Assembly (NCBI GenBank): GCA_025210235.1
Contig: JAOASG010000037.1
Coordinates: 186,001-250,000, forward strand
Source: Vallitalea sp.
GTDB lineage: Bacteria > Bacillota > Clostridia > Lachnospirales > Vallitaleaceae
DNA length: 64,000 bases
Reading direction: 5' to 3'
Position 1 is the stretch's first letter. Each line of letters begins with the position of its first letter. Below are positions 52,865-61,388 of this stretch, piece by piece. The notes under the pieces are model-generated. The model did no database searches. It was given only the letters and a program-made list of their open reading frames with translations, and was not told the origin of the DNA. The position numbers and the translations under genes were made by a program.

Positions 52865-54655
52865 ATGAGTGAATCAATGCAAGGATTACAAAGAACGAAT
52901 AAATGTACAGAGGTAAGTGCAAAAAATATTGATGAAAAAGTAACAGTAATGGGATGGGTTCAAAAAAGAAGAGATTTAGGTGGCGTTATCTTTATCGACC
53001 TTAGAGATAAAACTGGATTACTTCAAATAGTTTTTGATGCTAGTACTATAGGTGATGAAGGATTTGCAAAAGCAGAAAAACTTAGAAGTGAATTTGTAAT
53101 AGCTGTTGAAGGAATAATTGAAACTAGATCAGATGAAACAATTAATCCTAATCTTAAAACAGGAGAGATTGAAGTAAGAGCACATTCCCTTAGAATATTA
53201 TCAGAGGCTGAAACACCACCTTTCCAAATTGAGGAAGATAGTAATGTAAAAGAGGAATTAAGATTAAAGTATCGTTACTTAGATCTTAGAAGACCAGATA
53301 TCCAAAGAAATATGATTATGAGACATAAAGTGGCTAAAATTACAAGAGATTTTTTAAGCAATGAAGATTTTCTTGAAATTGAAACACCAATGCTTACAAA
53401 AAGTACACCAGAAGGAGCAAGAGATTATTTAGTACCAAGTAGAGTACATCCAGGTAATTTCTATGCATTACCACAATCACCACAAATTTTCAAACAATTA
53501 TTAATGTTATCAGGTTATGATAGATATTTTCAAATTGTTAAATGTTTTAGAGATGAAGACCTGAGAGCAGACAGACAACCAGAATTTACTCAAATAGATA
53601 TGGAACTTTCATTTGTTGACCAAGAAAAAGTAATAGAAATAAATGAAAGACTTATGCAAAAATTATTTAAAGAAGTATTAGATGTAGATATTGAAATTCC
53701 TATGGAAAGATTAACATATAAACAAGCTATGGATAGATTTGGCTCAGATAAACCAGATCTTAGATTTGGAATAGAATTAGTTGACTTATCCGAAATAGTG
53801 AAAGATTGTGATTTTAAAGTATTTTCAGGTACTGTTGCTAATGGAGGTAGCGTAAGAGGTATTAATGCTGAAACTCTTGGTAATTTACCTAGAAGACAGA
53901 TTGACGCACTAGGAGAATTGGCTAAGACATATGGTGCTAAAGGAATGGCATGGATTGTTATTAATGAAGATGGTACTTATAAATCAGCAATAACTAAATT
54001 TTTATCAGATGAAGTAGTAGAAAATATGGTAAAAGCTATGAACGGTAAACCAGGAGACTTATTATTATTCTGTGCAGATAAAAATGATGTTGTTTATAGT
54101 ACTCTAGGAAATCTAAGACTTGAAATTGGTAAAAGACTTAACCTTCTTGACGATAAAGTATTTAAATTTGCTTGGGTAACTGAATTCCCATTACTTGAGT
54201 GGAATGAAGAACATAAAAGATACACAGCAATGCATCATCCATTTACAATGCCTATGGAAGAAGATCTTCAGTATCTTGAGTCTGACCCTGGTAGAGTTAG
54301 AGCTATTGCTTATGATATGGTTCTTAATGGATGTGAACTTGGTGGAGGTAGTATAAGAATTCACCAAAGAGATATTCAAGAAAAAATGTTTGAGGCTCTT
54401 GGATTTAGCAAAGAAGATGCATATGATAGATTTGGTTTCTTACTAAATGCATTTAAATATGGGGTACCACCTCATGGAGGATTAGCTTATGGACTTGATA
54501 GAATTGTTATGTTGATGACAGGTTCTCCTAGTATAAGAGACGTTATTGCATTCCCTAAAGTAAAAGATGCATCTTGTCCAATGACAGAAGCTCCAGGAAC
54601 AGTTGATGAGAAACAATTAGACGAATTAGGGATTAAAATTGATATTATAGAATAA
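52865..54655 (+). CDS. aspS: Aspartyl-tRNA synthetase
   Basis: The 596-aa bacterial-type AspRS has an N-terminal OB anticodon domain (VMGWVQKRRDLGGVIFIDLR), class II motifs (YRYLDLRRPDIQRN, CFRDEDLRADRQPEFTQID, GLAYGLDRIVMLMTG) and the bacterial GAD insertion (about 290-420). ATG at 52865 follows TAGGAGG. It follows hisS, the usual Firmicute pairing, and ends at a clear terminator. Confidence 0.96.
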   Translation: MSESMQGLQRTNKCTEVSAKNIDEKVTVMGWVQKRRDLGGVIFIDLRDKTGLLQIVFDASTIGDEGFAKAEKLRSEFVIAVEGIIETRSDETINPNLKTGEIEVRAHSLRILSEAETPPFQIEEDSNVKEELRLKYRYLDLRRPDIQRNMIMRHKVAKITRDFLSNEDFLEIETPMLTKSTPEGARDYLVPSRVHPGNFYALPQSPQIFKQLLMLSGYDRYFQIVKCFRDEDLRADRQPEFTQIDMELSFVDQEKVIEINERLMQKLFKEVLDVDIEIPMERLTYKQAMDRFGSDKPDLRFGIELVDLSEIVKDCDFKVFSGTVANGGSVRGINAETLGNLPRRQIDALGELAKTYGAKGMAWIVINEDGTYKSAITKFLSDEVVENMVKAMNGKPGDLLLFCADKNDVVYSTLGNLRLEIGKRLNLLDDKVFKFAWVTEFPLLEWNEEHKRYTAMHHPFTMPMEEDLQYLESDPGRVRAIAYDMVLNGCELGGGSIRIHQRDIQEKMFEALGFSKEDAYDRFGFLLNAFKYGVPPHGGLAYGLDRIVMLMTGSPSIRDVIAFPKVKDASCPMTEAPGTVDEKQLDELGIKIDIIE

Positions 54656-54663
54656 AGTATATA

Positions 54664-54716
54664 TCTATACCACTGTAAAACTTTGGATTTCAGTGGTATA
54701 GACTTATTATCTTTTT
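54664..54716 (+). terminator. Terminator after aspS
   Basis: TCTATACCACTG and CAGTGGTATAGA form a perfect 12-bp stem followed by CTTATTATCTTTTT. Confidence 0.8.
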
Positions 54717-54742
54717 AATAAATATTTTGGGAGGCAATATTA

Positions 54743-55180
54743 ATGGGTGAGGTAGGTGTAGTAACAAAAGCAAAAGGCAAATACGTAACTGTAAAACTTG
54801 AAAGAAAAGAAGCTTGTGCAAAATGTAGAGCATGTACTGCTGGTTTTGAATCAAAAGATATGATAATTGAAGCTGAAAATATATGTAATGCAAAAGAAGG
54901 AGATATGGTTGATATTTCTTTAGAGCAAAGTAATTTTTTGAAAGCTGTATTAATTATGTATACTATACCTTTAGGTTTTTTATTTGTTGGGTTGGGGCTT
55001 GGATATCTAATATCATCTATATTTAGCCTTCAAAATACAGAATTAATAGCCGTATTATGCGGATTTATTTCATTGGCACTTTCATATTATATTATTCGTT
55101 TAAATGAAGATAAGTGGAGAGATAAGAAATTTCGCCCAGTGGCTAATGAAATAGTTGAAAATAAAAAATTCACAGAATAA
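54743..55180 (+). CDS. RseC/MucC-family membrane protein
   Basis: The 145-aa protein has a cysteine cluster at the front (EACAKCRACTAGFE, with a fourth polar partner) and two membrane segments (about 70-92 and 98-118), the layout of SoxR-reducing/RseC family proteins. In proteobacteria RseC is linked to electron transfer to SoxR; in Clostridia it often accompanies Rnf-type systems, which are not seen here. ATG at 54743 follows TGGGAGG. Confidence 0.85.
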   Translation: MGEVGVVTKAKGKYVTVKLERKEACAKCRACTAGFESKDMIIEAENICNAKEGDMVDISLEQSNFLKAVLIMYTIPLGFLFVGLGLGYLISSIFSLQNTELIAVLCGFISLALSYYIIRLNEDKWRDKKFRPVANEIVENKKFTE

Positions 55181-55209
55181 AATAAAAATTTTGTTCTGTG
55201 AATTTTTTG
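55167..55209 (+). terminator. Terminator overlapping the rseC-like stop
   Basis: AAATTCACAGAA and TTCTGTGAATTT form a 12-bp stem followed by TTTG. The left arm includes the last codons of the gene. Confidence 0.75.
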
Positions 55210-55247
55210 CTTTATATAAGACATAATTAAGCATTTTGAGATATAAG

Positions 55248-56624
55248 TTATTTTATAGTGTTATCAGTATCATCTATTTCATTTGTTGATGAACTGGCGG
55301 ATATATCTTGAAGTGGTGTTTTCTTTGCATTAGATGTAGGAAGGGTATTTTTAGTTTTAGGTATTTTTGCTTTTTCTGATTCTATAACATAAGTTTTACG
55401 TAATTTCTTTTTAAGTTTTTTTGCTTCTTGTTCTGCTTGAGTATACTTTGATTTCCACATCTTTGCTTGAGATTGTAGTTCTTTTGCCATTTTTGCTAGT
55501 CCATCGTATTGTTTGGTAATATTTTCTTGAACTTTTTTTTGTTCTTCTAATTCTTTTTTTAGTTTTATACTGTTATACATTTCTTTTGATGTAAAATTAT
55601 TTATTATAGATTTTATTTCAAAATTATTTTGACTACTTAGAAGAATATTATCTGTATCAATTTGGCTTAAAACTGCAAAAATTGGATACTTATTAATAAA
55701 ACCATAAAATTTATTGCCAATTAGGTTGTTATTATTATACCCATAAAAATAATAGGGTCTAGCTTCTTTGCTTTGTGCAGAGCATAAACTTGCTTTTGTA
55801 AATGTAACACCATCATTACATGATAATGAATACATAAGTTTATTATTTTCTTTCCAATTTATCCACATAATATTATTATAGCTAAATATAATAGGTGATA
55901 TAAAGTTGTTGCTGGTATAAATTTCTATAGGTAATGACCAATTATTTTCTTTAAATATATAATACATAATATTTTTATTCATATCTTTTTTTACATAGGT
56001 AACATATATTTTAGCATAATTTATACAAATATTATAATCTATAAAAGGAATTATGGAAGTAGTTAAAGTTTCAAAATCATCCCAACTAGAATTTGAAATA
56101 TTATATTTATATAGATTTAATTCATAGCTTCCCGCATCATTAAGTACCTGGCATAATAAGTATATAGTGTTATTTTCAATTATGCACTCATAAGGTGTAT
56201 TGAGACTTGGAACAGATATAAGTGATTGTGGCTCAGTCTTTTCATTTTGCATAAACGGATGAAAAATTAAATCGCTTGTTCTTTCATAAGGATTATAAGC
56301 ACAGTAAAAGAGGTAATTTTTTTTATAATATAAGTATCTAATATTACTAATCTGATATGTATTACTATAGTCATCTAAAAGGTTTACTATTTCAAATTTA
56401 TTATTTGTTTCATATAGATGAACAAGACTATTAGTTGAGTTTTTATATATGATATGAATGTTTTTATATTCATCAAGAGAAGCCGCATATTCATTATTGG
56501 AACTCTTAGCTATAACAATTGCCCTTTGGTTATATTTTATTGGATAATGTCTATAATATATACTTTCTCCAGTTTTATCTATTAGTAAATTAGATTCAGT
56601 GTTCTTTGATAATAGATATGGCAT
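55248..56624 (-). CDS. Beta-propeller plus coiled-coil hypothetical protein
   Basis: The first about 350 residues repeat a pattern of short strands with aromatic and Asn/Tyr-rich blades (SNNEYAASLDEYKNIHIIYK, then NIRYLYYKKNYLFYCAYNPY), like a sialidase- or PQQ-type propeller without a known signature. About 355-415 is a Lys/Glu-rich coiled coil, and the tail is Ser/Thr/Pro-rich. No signal or membrane segment. I chose the second ATG (56624), 8 bases from AAGGGG; the ATG at 56630 is too close to it. Strand opposite to its neighbours. Family not recognised. Confidence 0.6.
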   Translation of the reverse strand: MPYLLSKNTESNLLIDKTGESIYYRHYPIKYNQRAIVIAKSSNNEYAASLDEYKNIHIIYKNSTNSLVHLYETNNKFEIVNLLDDYSNTYQISNIRYLYYKKNYLFYCAYNPYERTSDLIFHPFMQNEKTEPQSLISVPSLNTPYECIIENNTIYLLCQVLNDAGSYELNLYKYNISNSSWDDFETLTTSIIPFIDYNICINYAKIYVTYVKKDMNKNIMYYIFKENNWSLPIEIYTSNNFISPIIFSYNNIMWINWKENNKLMYSLSCNDGVTFTKASLCSAQSKEARPYYFYGYNNNNLIGNKFYGFINKYPIFAVLSQIDTDNILLSSQNNFEIKSIINNFTSKEMYNSIKLKKELEEQKKVQENITKQYDGLAKMAKELQSQAKMWKSKYTQAEQEAKKLKKKLRKTYVIESEKAKIPKTKNTLPTSNAKKTPLQDISASSSTNEIDDTDNTIK

Positions 56625-56818
56625 AATCATTTCCCCTTCTTAGGTTATATTGCTATATTTATCAATTACTTAATTTAGCAATAAAATATTTATTTGATTT
56701 TCTATAATAATATATTATTCTAATTAATAATTAATGCAAAATATACCTTAATAAGGTTATTAAAATGCAATTAATGCTTGGATTTTAGACAAATTGTAAA
56801 TATTAGTCCACATCCTGT

Positions 56819-56847
56819 AACACTACTCTATTCTTATTCATAAAATA
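56819..56847 (+). promoter_or_regulatory. Sigma-K-type promoter of the interrupted Cys-rich gene
   Basis: AACA (56819-56822) and CATAAAATA (56839-56847) with a 16-bp spacer match the sigma-K consensus (mACm, 16-17 bp, CATAnnnTA). The start codon lies about 30 bp further on behind TAGGAGGA. No sigma-A site fits as well. This points to late mother-cell expression. The rest of 56631-56818 is AT-rich with nothing else seen. Confidence 0.55.
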
Positions 56848-56878
56848 TATTGAAAATTAATTTTTAGGAGGAAATAAA

Positions 56879-57043
56879 GTGTCTGATTGCAAAATATGTT
56901 TCCATAAAGGTGAAGGAAAATTTATGCGTCGACCTGTAGAAGGAGATTGTCCTGTATGTAATCCAGATAAACCAATTGACCCTGCAAAAGATGCATGTGT
57001 ATGCCCACCTTTAGGTGAACCTAATTTCATAATGAACACATAA
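56879..57043 (+). CDS. Cys-rich protein, N-terminal segment of an interrupted gene
   Basis: A 54-aa frame starts at GTG 56879 with an excellent TAGGAGGA site. It has six cysteines as CKIC (4, 7), CPVC (24, 27) and CVC (40, 42), and the segment PPLGEP before its last six residues. The 11-bp repeat TTAGGTGAACC (codon 45 on) is shared with 59976-59986, where a start-less Cys-rich frame continues in the same phase. I read this as the front of a 159-aa protein split by a recombinase element. Residues 49-54 (NFIMNT) would then be junction sequence. As it stands it could also be a free-standing zinc-ribbon peptide. Confidence 0.6.
   Translation: MSDCKICFHKGEGKFMRRPVEGDCPVCNPDKPIDPAKDACVCPPLGEPNFIMNT
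57011..57021 (+). repeat. Left attachment-site core (attL-like)
   Basis: TTAGGTGAACC, identical to 59976-59986. ATGTGT at 56995 and ACACAT at 57036-57041 form a dyad centred inside this repeat, as in recognition sites of large serine recombinases. Confidence 0.55.
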
Positions 57044-57170
57044 TAATAAAACTGTATAGTTGTAATTTTATTACGCTAAAAGGTTGATTTGTTAAAAGAA
57101 ATTTTATACAATAAGTATAATAAATGCATACTAAATTAATCTAAAAAAGATATAAATGGAGGATAAGTTT

Positions 57171-58415
57171 ATGGCAGTAGTAAGACCTTTTCAAGGAATA
57201 AGACCTAATAAAGATTTGGTTAAAAAAGTAGCGTCTCTTCCATATGATGTTATGAATAGGGAAGAAGCACAGGAAATGGCAAAAGGAAATGAATATTCAT
57301 TCTTACATGTAGTTAGATCAGAAATTGATATAGATAGTGAAGTAAGTCAATATGATCAAATTGTATATAAGACTGCAAGAGAAAATATGGATAAGATGAT
57401 TAAACAAGATATTCTAAAACAAGATGAAAAGCCTAATTTCTATATTTATAGACAAATCATGTTTGGTAGAGTACAAACTGGATTAGTTGCATGTACAGCT
57501 ATTGATGATTATATAAATGGCAATATTAAAAAACATGAATACACTAGACCATCAAAAGAAGTGGACAGAATTAATAATTTCGATTATTGTGATGCTAATA
57601 CAGCGCCTATATTTTTAACATACAGAAAAAATGAAGAAATAAATAAAATTATTAATGAACATATTAAGTTTAATAAACCTATTTATAATTTTACAAGTGA
57701 AGATAATATTATACATATTGTATGGGCAGTAGATGAAGATAATGTTATAGAAAAAATTAATAAAATATTTGCAAATATTGATTATTTGTATATAGCGGAT
57801 GGTCATCATCGTTCTGCGTCAGCTGTTAAGGTAGGATTAAAAAGAAGGGAAGATAATAAAAATTATACTGGGGAAGAAGAGTTTAATTATTTTTTATCAG
57901 TAATTTTTCCAAATGAGGACCTTTTTATAATGGATTATAACAGAATTGTACAAGACTTAAATGGAAATAGCACGGAAGAATTTTTAGATAAAGTTAAAAT
58001 GAATTTTATCATTGAAGAATACAAAGATGGTTGTTATAAACCTACCTCAAAACATACTTTTGGTATGTATTTAGATAAGAAATGGTATAAGCTTAAGGCT
58101 AAAAATACTATTACAGAAAAAGACAATATAGTAGATAGGTTAGATGTAGCTATTCTTCAGGAGAATTTATTAAAACCTATTCTTGGAATTGAAGATCCAA
58201 GAACGGATAAACGTATTGATTTTATAGGAGGCATTAGAGGACTTAAGGAGCTTGAAAAACGTGTTAATAATGATATGAAAGTTGCTTTTTCGATGTATCC
58301 AACAACAATTGATGATTTAATGGAAGTAGCCGATTCAGGACAAGTTATGCCACCAAAATCAACATGGTTTGAACCAAAACTAAGAAGTGGATTATTTATA
58401 CATAAATTAAGTTGA
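57171..58415 (+). CDS. DUF1015 family protein
   Basis: The 414-aa protein begins MAVVRPFQGIRPNKDLVKKV and continues with ASLPYDVMNREEAQEMAKGN, the typical DUF1015 opening. Further family stretches are the YIADGHHRSASAVKVG motif (about 210-225) and FFNPEDGLQ-like ends here reading FSMYPTTIDDLMEVADSGQV followed by MPPKSTWFEPKLRSGLFIH. The family is related by fold to ParB/SbnI-type nucleotide-using proteins and often neighbours serine synthesis genes, though no function is firm. I chose ATG at 57171 with GGAGG at 57158. Unexpectedly, it lies inside the proposed excisable element. Confidence 0.85.
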   Translation: MAVVRPFQGIRPNKDLVKKVASLPYDVMNREEAQEMAKGNEYSFLHVVRSEIDIDSEVSQYDQIVYKTARENMDKMIKQDILKQDEKPNFYIYRQIMFGRVQTGLVACTAIDDYINGNIKKHEYTRPSKEVDRINNFDYCDANTAPIFLTYRKNEEINKIINEHIKFNKPIYNFTSEDNIIHIVWAVDEDNVIEKINKIFANIDYLYIADGHHRSASAVKVGLKRREDNKNYTGEEEFNYFLSVIFPNEDLFIMDYNRIVQDLNGNSTEEFLDKVKMNFIIEEYKDGCYKPTSKHTFGMYLDKKWYKLKAKNTITEKDNIVDRLDVAILQENLLKPILGIEDPRTDKRIDFIGGIRGLKELEKRVNNDMKVAFSMYPTTIDDLMEVADSGQVMPPKSTWFEPKLRSGLFIHKLS

Positions 58416-58541
58416 TTTATAGCGATTTTCAAACAGTGATGTCCAATGAAATAAAGGCGTATTCCTTTGAAGTTTAAAAAAAAATAAAACATATTAAATA
58501 AATACATATATAATTAAATATAATATTATAAACGATCGTAT

Positions 58542-59972
58542 TTGAAGGTGAATCTAATTATTGGTGCAGCATATATTAGGGTAAGTACTTCTGAACAACT
58601 AGAATTTAGTCCTAGTGCACAAAAGAATGCAATTGTTATGTATGCAAACAATAATAATATTTCTCTACCAGAGAATAATATTTTTGTAGATGAAGGGATA
58701 TCTGGTAGAAGAGCAGATAAAAGACCAGCATTTATGAAGATGATTAAAAAAGCAAAACAAAAACCAAGACCTTTTGATGTAATTTTAGTTCATAAATTTG
58801 ATAGATTTGCTAGAAACAGAGAAGATAGCGTTGTTTATAAATCATTACTTAAAAAAGATTGTGGAATTAAGGTTATAAGTATAACAGAACAGTTAGAAAA
58901 TGATAAATTTTCAATTATACTAGAGAGTATGTTAGAAGCCATGGCTGAATATTACTCTCTTAATTTATCTGATGAAGTTAAAAAAGGAATGAGTGAAAAA
59001 GCACGGAGAGGTGAGATGCAAACAAGACCGCCACTTGGATATGATTTACTAAATGGAAAGATAGTAATAAATAATAAAGAAAAAGAAATAATTAGGCTAA
59101 TATATAATAAGTTTGTTCAAGAAAATATGGGGTATGTAGCAATTGCAAGATTGCTTAATAGTTTAGGGTATAGAACTAAGAATAATAGTTTGTTTCAAAG
59201 CAAATCAATAAAGTATATTTTAGAAAATCCATTTTATATGGGAATAATTAGATGGAATAGACGAAGTGGTAAAGGTATTATTAGAGATGAAAAAAAATGG
59301 ATAATATCTAATGGCAATCATGAAAAAATAATTGAAAAGCAACTTTTTTATAAGGCTAAAAAAAGAATAGAAATCCTTAAAAAAAACAATACAGTAGATC
59401 ATTCCAATAGGTATAGTCATTATTTATCAGGCCTTATAAAATGTCCGTATTGTAAAGGAAGTATGGTTTATAAGACTAATGGAAAAGAATATAATTATTT
59501 TAGGTGCAGAAAAAGTTCAGAGGGACTTTGTACACAAACAAAAATGATTCGCGTAGATTTATTGGAAAAATTAGTATTGCAAAAATTATTAACTGATTTT
59601 AATAATATTGTAGCAATTACAAAACCAAAGACTATAGAATGGAATAATAAAAAATATATAATGAACAAATTGGAGAAATTAGATAAAAAATATAATAATA
59701 TTAAAAGATTATATTTAGAAGATGTTGATACGTTAGAAGAGTATAAAGCTAATAAAGAGATATTAGATAGGGAAAGAATAATTTTAAACCAAGAGTTGGA
59801 AATATTAAATAAAATAGTGAATGAAAGTAACATGACAGTAAATAGTATATTAACAGATCATAAATATTCATTAGTAGAAAAAAACAAATTATATAAATCT
59901 TTTATTAATAAAATTGAAGTTGATATTCCTAGAAAAATAATAAATATTTATTATTTTATGTGCCCTTATTAG
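58542..59972 (+). CDS. Large serine recombinase
   Basis: The 476-aa enzyme has the resolvase/invertase catalytic domain (AAYIRVSTSEQ with the catalytic Ser at about 15; VHKFDRFARN; ESMLEAMAEYYSLNLSDEV), a recombinase domain (about 160-270, with ARRGEMQTRPPLGYDL), a zinc ribbon (CPYCKGSM, C, C; about 305-335) and a coiled coil (about 370-430). This is the layout of phage integrases and of SpoIVCA/SigK-type recombinases. The start is unsettled: TTG at 58542 or GTG at 58548, with AAGGTG between. Its stop adjoins the right repeat, the usual place for such a gene at an element end. Confidence 0.9.
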   Translation: MKVNLIIGAAYIRVSTSEQLEFSPSAQKNAIVMYANNNNISLPENNIFVDEGISGRRADKRPAFMKMIKKAKQKPRPFDVILVHKFDRFARNREDSVVYKSLLKKDCGIKVISITEQLENDKFSIILESMLEAMAEYYSLNLSDEVKKGMSEKARRGEMQTRPPLGYDLLNGKIVINNKEKEIIRLIYNKFVQENMGYVAIARLLNSLGYRTKNNSLFQSKSIKYILENPFYMGIIRWNRRSGKGIIRDEKKWIISNGNHEKIIEKQLFYKAKKRIEILKKNNTVDHSNRYSHYLSGLIKCPYCKGSMVYKTNGKEYNYFRCRKSSEGLCTQTKMIRVDLLEKLVLQKLLTDFNNIVAITKPKTIEWNNKKYIMNKLEKLDKKYNNIKRLYLEDVDTLEEYKANKEILDRERIILNQELEILNKIVNESNMTVNSILTDHKYSLVEKNKLYKSFINKIEVDIPRKIINIYYFMCPY

Positions 59973-59975
59973 TTA

Positions 59976-59986
59976 TTAGGTGAACC
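59976..59986 (+). repeat. Right attachment-site core (attR-like)
   Basis: TTAGGTGAACC, identical to 57011-57021, three bases after the recombinase stop. The reading frame through it (Leu-Gly-Glu-Pro) is the same as at the left copy. Confidence 0.55.
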
Positions 59987-60323
59987 AAAGTTATTAACAT
60001 GTGTTGCCCCTGTAGTTTTTGATGAATGTGGTATTAATCTTTGTAGAGAAATTAAAATACCTGATTGTTTACTAAAAGAGAATCCAGAAACAAAAGCTAT
60101 TGAGATAAAAGTTATTGACATTAACTTTAGCATTGGCGAAATTGATGGATCTTGTGTTGAAACTTTACCAAAGAGACCTAATTGTGTTAGAGTAACACTA
60201 TCTAAGTTAAAGGTTAGATTTGCAGCAAAACTACTAGACCGTCATTGTAGAGTATTAGCTGAAGAATGTTTCCAAGCGTTATATCTTCCAGATAAAGATT
60301 CCCCACATGAGGATGTAATATAA
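59976..60323 (+). pseudogene. Cys-rich protein, C-terminal segment of an interrupted gene
   Basis: An open frame of 115 codons follows the recombinase stop and ends at TAA 60321-60323, but has no ATG, GTG or TTG and no ribosome site. It encodes a clearly protein-like sequence with eight cysteines (LLTCVAPVVFDECGINLCRE, then DGSCVETLPKRPNCVRV and RHCRVLAEECFQALYLPDKD). Joined at LGEP to the 56879 frame it gives 159 residues with 14 cysteines, reminiscent of cysteine-rich spore coat proteins. It shares the recombinase frame, so suppression of the TAG is a formal but unlikely alternative. A strong terminator follows. Confidence 0.6.
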
Positions 60324-60354
60324 GGTAGAATAAATAAAATCTATAAGAGTTAGT

Positions 60355-60402
60355 CATACTATATATATTATTGCAATGTAATATAGATGGTATGTTTTTT
60401 TT
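60355..60402 (+). terminator. Terminator after the Cys-rich frame
   Basis: CATACTATATATATTA pairs with TAATATAGATGGTATG with two mismatches and is followed by eight Ts. Confidence 0.8.
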
Positions 60403-60442
60403 GTGCATTTTTACAATTAATCAAATCATTAGAAAAAATATG

Positions 60443-60471
60443 TTGACAAATTTCGATAAATTATTTATAAT
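60443..60471 (+). promoter_or_regulatory. Sigma-A promoter of the ABC sugar importer
   Basis: Consensus TTGACA (60443-60448) and TATAAT (60466-60471), spacer 17 bp. A half-operator ATTAATCAA lies upstream at 60416-60424. Confidence 0.8.
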
Positions 60472-60478
60472 GAAATCA

Positions 60479-60501
60479 ATTAATCAAGTGATTTGATTAA
60501 T
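60479..60501. promoter_or_regulatory. Operator palindrome, probably for the ROK regulator
   Basis: ATTAATCAA and TTGATTAAT form a perfect 9-5-9 palindrome at the transcription start. The same half-site occurs at 60416-60424. The nearest candidate regulator is the ROK protein at 63590. Confidence 0.65.
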
Positions 60502-60523
60502 ATAAAGAAAGGAGGAATATTTC

Positions 60524-61387
60524 TTGAATAAGAAAAAATACACACCATATTTATTGATTGCTCCAACATATATCCTATTTATAATTTTTTTCATAATACC
60601 TCTTTTATATTCATTTAGTCTAACCCTTGTTGAATGGAATGGATTTTCTGTTAACAAAGTATTTGTAGGTCTTGAAAATTACATGAGATTATTTGGGGAT
60701 AAAGATTTTCTTAATGCACTTAAGAATACGTTAATATATGCGGCTATTACTGTGCCGTTAAGTGTTTTTATATCATTAGTACTTAGTTATGTAATGGATG
60801 AAAAAATAAAAGGATATCAGTTTTTAAAAGGAGTTTTCTTCTTGCCACATATTGTTTCTCTTGTTGCTGTAGGAGTTGTGTGGTCTTGGATTTTCTTACC
60901 AGATAAATATGGCTTGTTAAATAGTATTATATCTGTATTTGGTGTGGAACCTAAAAAATGGTTTGCTGATCCAAATTTGGCTATGGTGTCACTTATTATA
61001 ATCGGGGTTTGGAAAAGTGTAGGTTACAATATGGTAATATTCATTGCAGGTTTATTATCAATTTCCAAATCTATTAATGAGGCCGCCGAAATAGATGGAG
61101 CTAGTAGTATTCAAAAGTTTTTCCGCATTACAATGCCATTACTTAGACCGACAATGTTTTTTGTTATTGTATCAAGTACAATATATTCGTTTTTCCAAAT
61201 ATTTGATATTGTAAAGGTAACTACAAATGGAGGTCCAATTGGTAAAACAGAGATGTTAGTTACTTATTTATACAAAGTTGGTTTTGTTGAATATGAAATA
61301 GGATATGCATCTGCTATAGCATTTGTTTTATTCACTCTTACTGTTTTAATTACAATCATTCAGAAAAAATTTGTTGAGGAGAATTGA
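60524..61387 (+). CDS. ABC sugar transporter permease (MalF-like)
   Basis: The 287-aa binding-protein-dependent permease has six membrane segments and the EAA loop EAAEIDGASSIQKFFRITMP (about 187-206), which docks the ATPase. The start is TTG at 60524 with AAAGGAGG upstream. It opens a permease-permease-binding protein operon; no ATPase gene is seen, so a shared MsmX/MalK-type ATPase elsewhere is likely. Promoter and palindromic operator lie directly ahead. Sugar not known. Confidence 0.92.
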   Translation: MNKKKYTPYLLIAPTYILFIIFFIIPLLYSFSLTLVEWNGFSVNKVFVGLENYMRLFGDKDFLNALKNTLIYAAITVPLSVFISLVLSYVMDEKIKGYQFLKGVFFLPHIVSLVAVGVVWSWIFLPDKYGLLNSIISVFGVEPKKWFADPNLAMVSLIIIGVWKSVGYNMVIFIAGLLSISKSINEAAEIDGASSIQKFFRITMPLLRPTMFFVIVSSTIYSFFQIFDIVKVTTNGGPIGKTEMLVTYLYKVGFVEYEIGYASAIAFVLFTLTVLITIIQKKFVEEN

Positions 61388-61388
61388 T

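Larger units (their letters stand above)
57011..59986. mobile_element. Putative 2.97-kb recombinase-excisable intervening element
   Basis: Bounded by the 11-bp direct repeats TTAGGTGAACC (57011, 59976; distance 2965 bp). It carries a DUF1015 gene and a large serine recombinase whose stop codon lies 3 bp from the right repeat. Deletion between the repeats would fuse the Cys-rich frames at 56879 and 59976 without a shift. The sigma-K-type promoter upstream suggests a skin-like element. No phage structural genes are present. Boundaries rest on one short repeat plus reading-frame logic. Confidence 0.55.

Noticed and set aside
56857..57039. Minus-strand 60-codon ORF
   Set aside because: It is the antisense shadow of the Cys-rich frame at 56879-57043, which has a strong ribosome site and cysteine motifs; the antisense frame has neither.
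56879..57043. A second ranthipeptide or SCIFF-like precursor
   Set aside because: Cysteines are arranged as CxxC pairs like a zinc ribbon, no leader motif, and no radical SAM maturase is adjacent.
59970..60323. Translational read-through or recoding of the TAG between the recombinase and the downstream Cys-rich frame
   Set aside because: The two are in one frame, but the downstream part resembles the separate Cys-rich frame at 56879, and the 11-bp repeat gives a simpler explanation. No recoding signal was seen.
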